Positions 23,106-33,918 of a stretch of DNA of 64,000 nucleotides are shown here, one piece after another (the first letter of the stretch is position 1; each line of letters starts with the position of its first letter). Source of the DNA: Dolomedes plantarius (lineage: Eukaryota > Arthropoda > Arachnida > Araneae > Dolomedidae); contig OU015498.1 in NCBI GenBank assembly GCA_907164885.2, positions 125,766,227-125,830,226 on the forward strand. The letters run 5' to 3'. The position numbers and the translations under genes were made by a program. Below the pieces are notes generated by a model. It made no database searches and was not told the origin of the DNA. It saw nothing but the letters and a program-made list of their open reading frames with translations.

Positions 23106-23389
23106 TATATATATATATATAATAATAGATCGCTCATTTTTATTGGGTACTTGATGATATTTTGAGACAGACATTTTTTTTCTGAAAGATATTTAAGTTT
23201 TTTACACTGTTCCACACATATGCTTTTTGATCGAATACTGTTTTTTTCCCTTAATTCTTTCCTGATTCTTTTTGTCTATGAATTACATATTCTTTCAATA
23301 AGAGATGTTTCACCATAATTTTTTTAATAGGAAAAATTCTCAAAATCTATAGGCTCCATCTACCTCCATCTGCTTTTTTATGCATATGT
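23106..23389. other. TA tract and featureless AT-rich spacer
   Basis: 23106-23121 is a TA run continuous with the pre-insertion microsatellite. I see nothing else. Confidence 0.5.
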
Positions 23390-23824
23390 TATAGAGAATC
23401 TATGCTCACTTCTACCCAGACTTGGGTGTATATAATTTGAAGTGGCACTCTATTTGAATTTGAAGCAAACACAGTTTATACATGAAACAATGTTTATTGA
23501 ATTCGTTGCACATATAATTGGCTTTTACAGCAATAAGCATGCGTACTACTTGTACGGAATGTATAAACACAGCTTTCAAGAACAATATATTTTTATACTC
23601 ACGAACAGTAAGTCAAACCAGCAGTACTGCCATGTAAACTTCTGGCCCGCTAAGCACTAGCGCAGGATAACACCTTTTCAACCTTAACAACCTCCCCTTT
23701 TCATTAATGACGCTGCGTGGTATTTATACTAAGCGCGTATGCCGAAATTAGCATATCTAAAGCAGCTTCTTTAATTCACTCAAAAGTTCGATTCTTGTGA
23801 ATCGAATCTTGTGTATACCTTACA
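23390..23824 (-). mobile_element. Solo LTR of the gag-only element family
   Basis: On the minus strand it begins tgtaaggtatacacaag and ends ttctctata, matching the 3' LTR at 33100-33540 almost throughout. Direct 4-bp duplications atgt at 23386-23389 and 23825-23828 fix its limits exactly. Aligned with the other copies it proves where this LTR starts and stops. Confidence 0.93.
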
Positions 23825-23828
23825 ATGT

Positions 23829-24653
23829 TACACTTGAAGAAAATAACTGAAATTGGGACATTGGGACTCTTTTAAGAAAATTCTTTAAATAGCTTGAAGA
23901 ATGTTTTCTGTATTTCCACGAACCGACTATAATTGATGCCAAGAGTTCAAAGAATATCATTAGCTTAATAAATATTCCTATCACGTAGGATGACACTTAA
24001 AGGGAAACATTTTATTAAGTTAGAATTCCACGCTATTTATCGATAAAAGTTGCTTCAATTTAAGGAAGTTAATTTCCTTAAGATAATTCACCCAGAAAAC
24101 AAGTTTCAGAATAATTAACGAAACAGTTTGTGACAGGTTTTGACAATTAGTAATATTAGGATAATAGAGGTTTTTATTTCTATAATGCATTGTAAAAATA
24201 TATAAAAATTTTAATATATTTTTATATGACTTGTAAAAATATTGCTCCAGTCTTTTGGATGTTTTACAGTGTTTCATAAGTTCCAAATTCAGTAAACGCT
24301 GCATACCATTACATGATAACATTGTTATAACGCGATAATGAGTATTGCATTACATTAAAATTGTCATGTCTAGGAACTGTATATAGCAATGTTATTTGTT
24401 GAATCTAATTGTTCAACACAGATATCTACATCAAAGAATGACGAATAGCAATTGCATATGCTTTGTTTCTTCTAAATTAAGCAGTTAAATAATCAATAAC
24501 TGTTATATTTAAAAGTAGTTAAGATGAGTCAGTAACTGTTATCTTCAAAAGTAGTTAATGTGAGGTGCTTTATATAAGAATGGTGTTTAGTTTCCTTTTA
24601 TGAGTACGTGCATTATAAGGAAAACATTAATGAATAATGTTATTATCTATTCA
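23829..24653. other. No recognisable feature
   Basis: AT-rich. The 100-codon minus-strand frame at 24020-24322 has no motif. Confidence 0.5.
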
Positions 24654-24821
24654 GACGAATGGCTACGTCGCTGGCTTCGGTACCAGAGTCTGTGGGTTCG
24701 AGTCCCACTCTTAGCATGAACGTTTTTAGTCGTTCGGAATCGGCTTTAAGCCGTAGGTTCCAGTCTATTTTGCCCTCGTGTAGCAAAAAATTGACCGTAG
24801 CGCTCCAAACGAAACCAAACC
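24654..24821 (+). mobile_element. SINE-B copy 2, tRNA-derived
   Basis: An A-box-like tggctacgtcgctgg and a perfect B-box-like gggttcgagtccc lie 30 bp apart, as in tRNA genes and SINE heads. The tRNA-unrelated part matches 5115-5265. A possible 7-bp duplication ctattca is at 24647-24653 and 24822-24828. A true tRNA gene is unlikely because the 5' and 3' ends do not pair. Confidence 0.7.
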
Positions 24822-25347
24822 CTATTCATTATTCAAATATTGCTTGAATATTGCTAATAGAAATCAATATATTAAAATGAACGCTGCCACGCGCAAAAGA
24901 TGTTTATATACTTTTCGAAACTATTTCCAGCACTGTTATCAATGATTATTATAAACATCTCTTTCTCAAATGTCACGTAGTCCTTTCTCTGATCTGTCAA
25001 CCTTAGTTCCAGATTTCTGAGATATTTTTATTTGACTTACGACTAGTTATTTGCTCCACTTCGTTTTCCATTACCCTTCTTTAGATTTATAAATTTGATA
25101 GTTTCAGATTACACACTAAAAGGAAAAATAATGTTAAAAATAGGATTACCGAGAGAGTTTTTTTTACTGCTATAATTATCTTGTGATCTCAGGTTTTGAT
25201 TGATTTCATGTTATGATTCTGACACACGCCCACATTTAAGTCGTGTGTCTTCTTTACAGTAACACCGTGAATAAGAATATTTCACTCAATCTCTAAAGAA
25301 TGTCTCACTTCTTGGGTAGAACAATATTTAACTTCGGTAGGTTTTGT

Positions 25348-26630
25348 GATTGGTAATATTCTCCTTTAGATAAACATGATATTAATTTAATATTTATTTT
25401 ATCATCGCTAAGTCTACTGAAGGAGAAGATTAACCAATCTAAGAAAAAAGTGTAATGTTGAAGTCTTAATTCTAAAAGGTGAATTCAAGAATTAATTTAT
25501 GCAGCATTTAAAAAAAATATTTTGCAATGAGAGAAAGGTATATTTTATAATTATATATTAAAAGTTTTAATTGTTAAACCATTTAGTTCCATGGTAATAT
25601 TCTCGTTTGGATAAACATGAAACTAATTTAATAGTTATTTTCTTATCGCTAAGCCATTTAAATTAGAAGTTTAACCAGTCTAAAAAAAGTGTAATGTTGA
25701 AGTCTTTACACTAAAAAGTGAATTCAAGAATTAATTTATGCAGCATTAAAAATATTTTGTAATGAGAGAAACGTATATTTTACAATCATATATTCATTTA
25801 TTCATTCCTTCATCAATAGCTCGAAGGAGATGTCCTGTTTGGACCCTGGGTTTCTCAAGAAAACGAACCAGTCCTTCCTTCTGTGCACCACAGCCTTCCA
25901 GTCTCTGATATTGATTGAGACACAGTCAATTTGGAGGCAGTCCGCCCACGTCAGTATGGGTCTGTCTCTTCTTTTGACTCCTGTTGGCTTCGACAGAAAG
26001 ATTCTTTTCGTCGTTCGGTCATCATTCATTCTTAAAATGTATCCGGCCTATTTCATGCGTTGAATTTTTTGATACTTCAGAGTGTCCGGTTCTCTGAAAA
26101 ACCTATAAAGTTCAGAGTTAGTTCTCCTTCTCTAAATTCCGTTATCACAAAAGCCACCAAAAACGGATCGGAGAATCTTCCTCTCAAAAACTGAGAGGGT
26201 TCTCTCATCACCCTGGGACAAGGTCCACGTTTCAAATGCATACGTGAGAACTGTCCTGATTAAACTTTTGTATATCAACAACTTGGTGTTCCTTTTAATG
26301 TTGTCAGATTTCAGAAATTTTCTTAGACCATAAAAGCATCACAATCACATATTAAAAGTTTTAATTATTCAACCTTTTAGTTCCATGGAAATATTCTCCT
26401 TTAGATAAACATGATATTAATTTAATAACTATTTTCTTATCGCTAAGCCTACTAAAGGAGAAGAATAACCAATCTAATAAAGCGTAATTTTGATGTCTTT
26501 ACACTAAAAAGTGAATTCAAGAATTAATTTCCGCAGCATTTATAATAAAAAATATTTTTAATGACAGAAAGATATGCTTTACAATCATATATTAAAAGTT
26601 TTAAATATTGCACTATTTAGTTTCATTTAT
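25348..26630. repeat. Tandem repeat, three units of about 245 bp, second unit split
   Basis: Units begin taatattctcctttagataa (25351), taatattctcgtttggataa (about 25595) and aatattctcctttagataa (about 26388). They share gtgaattcaagaattaattt and agttttaatt near their ends. Unit 2 is interrupted at 25795-26340 by an RTE-like LINE and resumes with aaaagttttaattattcaac. Divergence between units is modest and mostly substitutions. No coding potential. Confidence 0.85.
25795..26340 (-). mobile_element. RTE-like LINE 3' fragment with TSD
   Basis: The minus strand encodes the last part of a LINE ORF: LLIYKSLIRTVLTYAFETW, RTLSVFERKILRSVFGG, YILRMNDDRTTKRI, RDRPILTWADCLQ and INIRDWKAVVHRRKDW. This C-terminal pattern (G-RP--W-D, then W----R--W) is typical of RTE- and CR1-type endonuclease-RT proteins. 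Two stops are present. The tail is a few gaatga-type units. 13-bp duplications acaatcatatatt (25782-25794) and acaatcacatatt (26341-26353) differ at one base. It is 5'-truncated. Confidence 0.88.
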
Positions 26631-26694
26631 GAATAATATCAGAATATATGGGCACTAGAAACATTCATGTTTACTAAGTGCCCGTAATATTATA

Positions 26695-28114
26695 CAATCT
26701 GTCGCAAAAAATAAATGCACCCAGAAGAAATCAAGCTACTTTCACGAAACTTGGCAGGAATGTAGTCTGCTGAGAGATATGCAAATGATTAAAATTTCGA
26801 CGCCAAGGAGACACGGGTAAGCTCGCTATGCGCATATGAGATGTGCAGCTGGGAGAGTTTAAAACCATAATTGCTCGTGCCATAGGGTTATTCAAACAAA
26901 TCTGTCTACTTGGATAGACAGTATTGTGACTATAGATTCCTCTAGCCACAACCGGCGATAATACGAACAATTGTCGAACTTTCAGAGGGGGTGTATAGAA
27001 GGCCTCAGAGAAGAAGGTTGGTCGAACAGGCTTATCGGACGCCACGTTGGTCGGAGCGATATGGTAGTTGCTCGGTGTTGGCAACACTGTATCACGGAAG
27101 GGATAGTCTACCGTCGCGGAGGTCAGGGCGTCCCAGGAACACAAATACGCGCGAAGATCGCGCAATCATAAGAGCGGCCAGGTCCGCATCAACAATGTCA
27201 CTAGAGTCGGTTCGATGCCATTTACCGCCTTCCAGACATCCGGTGGTATCAAGGGAAACCATTCGGAGATGACTGGCCGACGCAGGTATAAGGAGCCGAC
27301 GTCCATTAAGACGCCTACCACTGAGCCCACATCATAGGCAGTGTCGATTGGATTTTTGCCGACCTCGGGCAAGCTGGAGTGTGACCGACTGGAGGCGTGA
27401 GATCTTCAGCGATGAATCCCGATTCAGTCTCAATGCTGATGATCAGCGCATACGCGTGTTGACGCGGCCAGGTCACCAGTCCAATCCGGCATTTGGTGTC
27501 GAGAGGCATACGGCGATTACACAAGGTGTGACAGTGTGGGGAGCATTTTGTTGGGACACACGATTACCTCTAGTTGTCCTTCCACGCACTCTGACGGCAC
27601 GCGGTTACGTGGACGAGATTTTAACGCCAGTTGTACTACCTATGCTATCAAGTCGCCCAGGTGCCATTAATCAGCAAGACAACGTTCGTCCACATACTGC
27701 GTGACTCTCCCAACAATGTCTTCAAGGATATGACGTGCTACCGTGGTCTGCCAGGTCACCAGACCTCTCGCCAATAGAGCACGTCTGGGACATGCTTGGA
27801 TGGCAACTGCAGCCGTCCCGGAATACTGGTGAATTAACTGCCTAGTTCTAAAGATTATGGCATGATCTTCCGCAGGATGTCATACGTCACCTCATTGATT
27901 CGATGCCACGCCGTGTTTCGGCTTGTATAGCTGCCAGAGGTGGATTTACTACTTACTGATTTGTAACCTTTTTCATGCCATATCTTCTTAATAAAACGGT
28001 CTGTTATTCTGAATTTGTAATCATTTGCTTATCTCCTGATACACTGCATACATGTTAAGTTTCGTGATAGTAGCTCGTTTCCTTCTGGGTGCATATATTT
28101 TTTGTGACAGAGTG
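26695..28114 (+). mobile_element. Tc1-like transposon, full length, defective
   Basis: TIRs read caatctgtcgcaaaaaata on the left and, reverse strand, cactctgtcacaaaaaata on the right, followed by atgcacccagaag. TA duplications at 26693-26694 and 28115-28116. Ends have diverged more than in the 10679 element, so it is probably older. The transposase is on the plus strand. Confidence 0.9.
26971..27960 (+). pseudogene. Tc1-like transposase, frameshifted
   Basis: The HTH begins at SNFQRGCIEGLREEGWSN. After frame changes it continues TREDRAIIRAA, SLESVRCHL and VSRETIRRRL. The catalytic part reads EIFSDESRFSLNADDQRIRV near 27400 (D1), GVTVWGAF, INQQDNVRPHTA near 27670 (D2), a TGA at 27702-27704, then ARSPDLSPIEHVWDMLGW near 27755 (E). 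It ends near 27955. D2 to E is 32 residues, as in the 10834-11861 gene, though the two proteins clearly differ. Confidence 0.9.
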
Positions 28115-28116
28115 TA

Positions 28117-28288
28117 AATGATTCGCTATACGTCTTTTCGCTTTACGGCCAACTTTTCCGGAACGTATCTAGGCCGTAAAGCGAGGTATGGGTGTAGTTT
28201 GTAGAATGTATATTACTGAACATTTTGGCCAGACCTAGCTGTACTAACTTGTTTTCATTTATGTTCAATGTGATATTTTTAAAACTTC
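28117..28288. other. Short inverted repeat and spacer
   Basis: cgctttacggcc near 28139 and its complement ggccgtaaagcg near 28170 could form a hairpin. They may be the end of a lost element. Nothing else. Confidence 0.35.
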
Positions 28289-28824
28289 TGAATTTGGTAA
28301 AATGCCAAACATGTTTTGGTTTACAATTGTTATTTAATTTTCATTTATCAGTACTGTTAAGCTACGAAATGATTTAGAGATTAAAAACTCATAATACAGG
28401 TTCATTGAGCTCACCTTTTATAAAAGGCTTATGTTGTTTCCCAAGGGACTTACAATATATCTTACATTGCTTTTGAATTTGGTAAAACGTCAAATATGTA
28501 TTGGTTTGAATTGCATTTTGATTCATTTTTCAATACTGCTAAGCTAAGAAATGATTTTGAGATTAAAATCTCATAATACAGCTTAAGTGAGCTCACCTTT
28601 TATAAAATGCTTATTTTGTTCCCCAAGAGGATTACATTATGACTTACATTACTTTTGAATTTGATAAAATGTCAAATATGTATTGGTTTGTGATTGTATT
28701 TTAATTCACCTATCAATATTGCTAGGCTACGAAATGATTTAGAGATTAAAAACTCATAATACAGGTTCAGTGAGCTCACCTTTTATAAAATGCTTATGTT
28801 GTTTCCCAAGAGACTTACATTATA
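28289..28824. repeat. Tandem repeat, three units of about 183 bp
   Basis: Units start at about 28289, 28474 and 28656 with tgaatttggtaaaatg-like text, share tgatttagagattaaaaac and gctcaccttttataaaa, and end with ttcccaagagacttaca. The last unit is slightly short. No ORF. A satellite-like local amplification. Confidence 0.88.
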
Positions 28825-29803
28825 TTTTCTCCAACACGCAACGACGTATTTATCAAAACTCTGCCATGACAAAACCTTTCAGCCGTAAGTAATATTATGC
28901 TCCAATTATCTGGATGCTTATGCTCTAATTATTTCGATTATAGCATCACAAAATATCATAAAATGATGAAATTTTTGCACCAGAGATATGCATTTACTTC
29001 CTTAAACATTTCATTTTGCAGAAAGTTTTGTCACACCTTTATATAAAAGTTTCCCCCAATTTTAACATTTGAACATATTTACTGAAAACATGTTTCCATT
29101 TTAGTCAAAATCTGTCATGTAATAGCTCTGTGCTCTCTGAATTTATTCCTTTTTTTCAGAGGTTATTTACCTGGAACAGATGTTGAACCTGAGTGTGGAA
29201 CTCCAGACGTTAGCTAACTAAATTAGATTCATAGGTCAGCCTCATCACATTTAACTGTAATATTAATTATGATGAAGGATAACAATTTCTTAAACTGTTT
29301 TTTTATAGATATATTACAGATTTTCGGGAAAAAATTAAATGCCGTCCCTGCAGTCCTTGAACGTCCTTCATCAAAAGACCTGGAGATCGCCACCCCAAAA
29401 ATTCCTCTAAATCATATTTTGAAGATATTAAAACAATTATCGCCTCATTTAGAGTGAATCCCAATGTAAGTGTTCTAAAATTTGTGAAAAAATGTTGTAT
29501 GATCTATATGCGTGGGGCACATTTCACAGATACTCTTTCTTTGCATAACTCGAAAGGTTTGATAAAAATTGAATGGAAATTTACAGTTAGCCCTTTAGTC
29601 CGTCATTTCTCATAAAAGAAGCATCAATAATAGTTATTGAAAATTTTCTAAAAGTATTTTGCCCCTCATTCTCTTCAGGTGGGGCACTTATCAATCTTAC
29701 GTTCATAGGACTGGTTATTGTTATATTCAGATCTACAGGAACATATTCAATGAAACCTCTCAATATGCGCTTGCTGTTGCACAAAGAAAGTACCATTTAT
29801 TTT
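28825..29803. other. No recognisable feature
   Basis: The 62-codon frame at 29269-29457 has no motif. Otherwise AT-rich. Confidence 0.5.
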
Positions 29804-29998
29804 TTAACCCTGCTGTCGTCGCGCGGCGTCTTACAGACGCCAATAGCGCTTTGTTTACATTTTGCGTATTGATGGATTGCTCTGTATGCCCAGCAGACGT
29901 CAGTACCTTCGAAGTGTTTATGATGAGTTATCTAACAAACAAAACTCCTGCAGTTGCTATCATTCTTTTATAGTTAACGGATATATACCAAAACACCT

Positions 29999-30408
29999 TG
30001 TAAGATATACACAAGAATCGATTCACAAGAATCGAACTATTGAGTGAATGAATTAAAGAAGCTGCTTTAGATATGCTAATTTCGGCATACGCGCTTAGTA
30101 TAAATACCATGCAGCGTCATTAATAAAAAAATGTTCTTGCTAAGGTTGAAAAGGTGTTATCCTGCGCTAGTGCTTAGCAGGCCCAAAGTTTACGTGGCAG
30201 TACTGCTGGTTTGACTTACTGTTTGTGAGTATTCGAAATGTGTATTTCTATTGAATGATAATATATATATTCCGTACAAGTAGTACGTATGCTTATTGCT
30301 GTAAAAGCCAATTATATGTGCAACGAATTCAATAAACATTGTTTCCTGTATAAACTGTGTTTGTTTCAAATTCAAATAGAGTGCCCTTAGTAAGCTACAT
30401 ACTCTATA
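29999..30408 (+). repeat. 5' LTR of the gag-only element
   Basis: It starts tgtaagatatacacaag and ends tactctata. It matches the 3' LTR up to gagtgcc (about 30383). A stretch of about 40 bp present in the 3' and solo LTRs (around aattatatacacccaagtct) is replaced by a shorter unrelated piece here. A TATA-like tagtataaata is at about 30097 and aataaaca at about 30331. Confidence 0.9.
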
Positions 30409-30409
30409 C

Positions 30410-30420
30410 TGGCGCCCGAA
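30410..30420 (+). promoter_or_regulatory. Primer-binding site
   Basis: tggcgcccgaa lies one base after the 5' LTR. These 11 bases equal the start of the tRNA-Lys-type site of many retroelements. After them the match is lost. Confidence 0.75.
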
Positions 30421-30541
30421 AGTTTATATATACCCTGGTTGTTAGCGTTACATTTATAACGAACAACATAATTGAAATTAAACTGTGTACTGTGTACTTA
30501 TATTGATAAAATTGTTGCAAGTACTTATATACTATTTGAAA

Positions 30542-32493
30542 ATGAGTGTTGTAGAACAAAACCCTGCTGGAAATTTTCCCCGGGTAATTTTGGTTCAGCA
30601 TTTTGCGCCATTCGAAGCCACCTTCAATGGCGGCCCCTCAAGCCAATTCCTAAAGAAAATTGAGCATTACTTTTAGCAACAATGCACCCCAGAGGGGGAT
30701 AAACTTAAAATTGCTCTAGCCGCTTTAAGAGGTAGTGCATATCACTGGTACACGTGTATTCAAAGCAGTAATCTGATTTTTGACTATTCGTCATTCAAGC
30801 AACAGTTTCTTAGCGTTTTTCCAAAGACCTTTAATCAAAGTGAAATTGTAGCGGAAATTTATTCCCTAAGGCAACGTGAAGGTCAGTCTGCATTAGATTT
30901 TGCTATGGAAAATATTTCCAAGTGTGAGGAATATCTAGAAGGGGTGACGGAAGCGGTAATCTTAAAAATAGTTATCCAACGTTTGAAGCCAAGTGTCCAA
31001 GATTTTTTAGATAATCAAACAATTACAAGCAAGGTTACCCTCCTTCAAGCTTTAGCTAAATATGACAATAGGCATTTCTTCGCTACCCCGTACCCTCATT
31101 CAGGTACGAGAAGTTTTATACAACCGCGCCAAAATTTTTCGCGAGTTTCAAACCAGCAGCGTAAGCAGTACCGCAGGCAAAATAATAGAAGCGCACGCCG
31201 TTATAATGAAATTAGTGCACTTAAAGTAAATAATATGCAAGCACCTTACTTGCACTGGCAAGTTGTTTCACATGATATGGTTCAACCTGTTGAAACTGTG
31301 TGGTCAAATGGATTAACTTTTCCGAGCAGTAATCATTATTTTGAGAATAGTGAAAGTCAGGATATTTTTGTGGCGTATAATGAAAGTGAATCTAGCTGGA
31401 ATAATGCGGTAATTCCAGTACAAATTTCTGAAAATAGTGCCGGTACTAACGCTAGTGGTTTAGAAAATATATCATCTGATACTTCTATTGATGCTATACC
31501 TGATATTTTAGATGATATTCACACATCTGTTAATGAAGAAAATTTAGTAGATGACGAAGTATGTGTTACGGAAGTTAGTGAATACTTATTAGTTGACGAC
31601 AATAAAAATTCTTTAAACGATACTAGGAACTCGCTAGGTAATGATGATATTATTTCAAGTTTCCAGCCGAATGGGGATTGTGTAGGCCAGGTTGATAATA
31701 TGGTCTTAAATAAAGTACATGAAAACCAGACTGAGAATCAGGATGAAAAGTTGACACAGAGTTATACTGTAAGTAGTTTAGCTGATGCTTCGGAAGTTAT
31801 AGACGTCGTTGCATTAAAACGCACCAGTACGAAAAGCTTAATCTTCCTAAAACTGAAGCATTGTTAAAGAATTTAAATGATAACGATTCTGATGTCGCAA
31901 GTTTCAAAGAGACTTTTTCGTCAAAAGAGGATAAAACTAAAGTTAAAGGGGATAAAAAACGTGAAAAAGCGCCTTCAGGTTCCAGCATTAAAACTGCTAA
32001 TACTGAAGTAATTAAGGCGGTAAACAAGAAGTCGTATAAACACAAATACGAAAAACAGAGTCAGGATGTTGAAAAACATGACACAAGCATCGAGATAAAA
32101 CCAGTAACTAAACACGTTGGTGCGGCGTATAAATTTGAAACAATAGAATCTGCATTAAAATCTAATGCCTATACTCTAAAAAGTACGGAGAAAAGTAAAG
32201 TGTGCACTACAAAAACTCCGTCAAAGGATGAATGCGTCGCTGATAAGGTACACAAGGTTATCAAAAGGAAGAATGACAATTTTAAAGTTCCTTTGCATAA
32301 GTACAGGAAACGGAAGATTTCTGCCGCCCAGCAAGGTTGGCCTCCTCCCAAGAGACCTCCTGTCCATCGTCAAGCCGGACCAGCGCCTCAGGACCTAGGA
32401 CCTGCTTCACGAAGGATGACCACACGGTCAACGAATCCCTTTACTAGGACTGCGACCATCAAGAGAGGTTCCACGGAATGGACATACTGGTGA
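30542..32493 (+). pseudogene. Gag with long charged C-terminal extension
   Basis: The ATG at 30542 opens a frame beginning MSVVEQNPAGNFP. A retrotransposon gag-type domain follows (LKIALAALRGSAYHWYTC, FKQQFLSVFP, IYSLRQREGQSALDFAM, IVIQRLKPSVQDFL). After an arginine/glutamine-rich segment (QQRKQYRRQNNRSARR) come about 200 mostly acidic residues, then a lysine-rich region ending with WPPPKRPPVHRQAG. One TAG (30674-30676) interrupts the frame, and a one-base shift near 31815 joins it to the last 0.6 kb. Otherwise it stays open for about 650 codons. No CCHC knuckle is visible. The C-terminal tail resembles no domain I know; it may derive from the end of a lost pol. Confidence 0.8.
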
Positions 32494-33099
32494 GGGAAGT
32501 TGCTGCTTTCATGAACAAGTCTTGTATCAATTATCTTTTTCTAACTCCCACCCTTTAATAAAACCGAACCAAATTGGTTTTCAGTTCCCCCAGTGTATAT
32601 ACTGTGTAAACATTTTGAGGGGAAGGGGTGAGGCACTGAAGAAAAAAGGCATACTGTTGTTTTATAAATTTTTGAAGGGGATATGTAGTGACTAGGAAAA
32701 AAATACATACTGCATAATATACCAATTAACCACTAATGTACTAACTTCACAAAAAATAACACATGTACATTATAAATTGGGGGAGAGCAGATACAAACAG
32801 TCAAGAAATGTCATGCTCTGCAATTGTGTTGACACTTTTAATTAAAATAGATCTTCTAGGGCGCAGTTGGCCAGCCCAGTATCCGCAACTCTGCAAATCC
32901 ACTGTTTGATGGTGTCACCTGGACCCTTCGGGGTTACTTTTGTAAAATGGTAGTGGCGTTTTTCCTCCATACAACGTGTGGAAGGTTTTTTTGACTTTGC
33001 CACCCATTATGTAAAAAGTCAGACCAGCACGCGTTTTCAATTAGTTAACTGAAGCCGTTCAGACCTCAGTTACCTAATTTTTTTTTCGAGGGAGGTCAG
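32494..33099 (+). other. Non-coding 3' part of the gag-only element
   Basis: It contains purine-rich tracts (ggggaaggggtgagg, ttgggggagagcag) and ends with gagggaggtcag directly before the 3' LTR, the likely plus-strand primer. No ORF. Confidence 0.6.
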
Positions 33100-33540
33100 T
33101 GTAAGGTATACACAAGATTCGATTCACAAGAATCGAACTTTTGAGTGAATGAATTAAAGAAGCTGCTTTAGATATGCTAATTTCGGCATACGCGCTTAGT
33201 ATAAATACCATGCAGCGTCATTAATAAAAAAAAAGTTGTTGTTAAGGTTGAAAAGGTTTTATCCTGCGCTAGTGCTTAGCAGGCCCAAAGTTTACGTGGC
33301 AGTACTGCTGGTTTGACTTACTGTTTGTGAGTATTCGAAATGTGTATTTCTATTGAATGATAATATATATATTCCGTACAAGTAGTACGTATGCTTATTG
33401 TTGTAAAAGCCAATTATATGTGCAACGAATTCAATAAACATTGTTTCATGTATAAACTGTGTTTGTTTCAAATTCAAATAGAGTGCCACCTCAAATTATA
33501 TACACCCAAGTCTGGGTAGAAGTGAGGATATTTCTCTATA
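33100..33540 (+). repeat. 3' LTR of the gag-only element
   Basis: It starts tgtaaggtatacacaag and ends tttctctata, and is closer to the solo LTR at 23390 than to its own 5' LTR near the 3' end. Followed by the TSD acct. Confidence 0.92.
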
Positions 33541-33918
33541 ACCTGAATGCTAAATTTGTAAAAATTGCAGAGAGAAATATTCTTTTTTAAAATTTATTTT
33601 ATTTTTATTTATTCTATTGTGAAAACCGCTTATATTCTTTTCCATTTGATTGGTTTTCATTTGTAAAAACTGCATATGGAAATAAATTGTTTTAATTTGT
33701 TTTAATTTATTTTATTGTAAAAAGTGCATATAAAACTATATTTAAAAGTAAAATTGATTGGTTTTCATTTACATTCGTCATTTCTTTAGCTTACTGTTTT
33801 AATAAATATTTCTTGTTACAAATAAAGAAACTTAAACGTAAATAATATAGTGTGGTGTCTACCAGACGCCACCTGACCATGCCTACAATTTTTATATACT
33901 CGACCAGTGCAGGGTTAA

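Larger units (their letters stand above)
29999..33540 (+). mobile_element. Gag-only LTR retrotransposon (3.5 kb), no pol
   Basis: It has two LTRs (29999-30408 and 33100-33540), a primer-binding site at 30410-30420 and 4-bp duplications acct at 29995-29998 and 33541-33544. The interior holds one long coding region, gag followed by a charged tail (30542-32493), and a 0.6-kb non-coding stretch. No protease, RT, RNase H or integrase can be read in any frame. It must have depended on a partner element. A solo LTR of the same family lies at 23390-23824. Confidence 0.9.
29808..33914. mobile_element. piggyBac-like non-autonomous element hosting an LTR retrotransposon
   Basis: TTAA at 29804-29807 and 33915-33918 bounds inverted ends: ccctgctgtcgtcgcg on the left and, reverse strand, ccctgcactggtcgag on the right. 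Subterminal hairpins ggcgtcttacagacgcc (left) and ggtgtctaccagacgcc (right) are at similar distances. Removing the LTR element (29999-33540 plus one acct) leaves about 0.56 kb. piggyBac ends start CCC and use TTAA, which fits. No transposase is visible. Confidence 0.75.

Noticed and set aside
24654..24730. Functional tRNA gene
   Set aside because: B box is good but the ends cannot form an acceptor stem, and a second copy with the same non-tRNA body exists.
28139..28182. Inverted repeat as a transcription terminator
   Set aside because: No gene ends here and the genome is eukaryotic; more likely a transposon-end remnant.
25348..28824. Tandem arrays as a CRISPR-like array
   Set aside because: Units are 183-245 bp with no short repeats and unique spacers, and the genome is eukaryotic.
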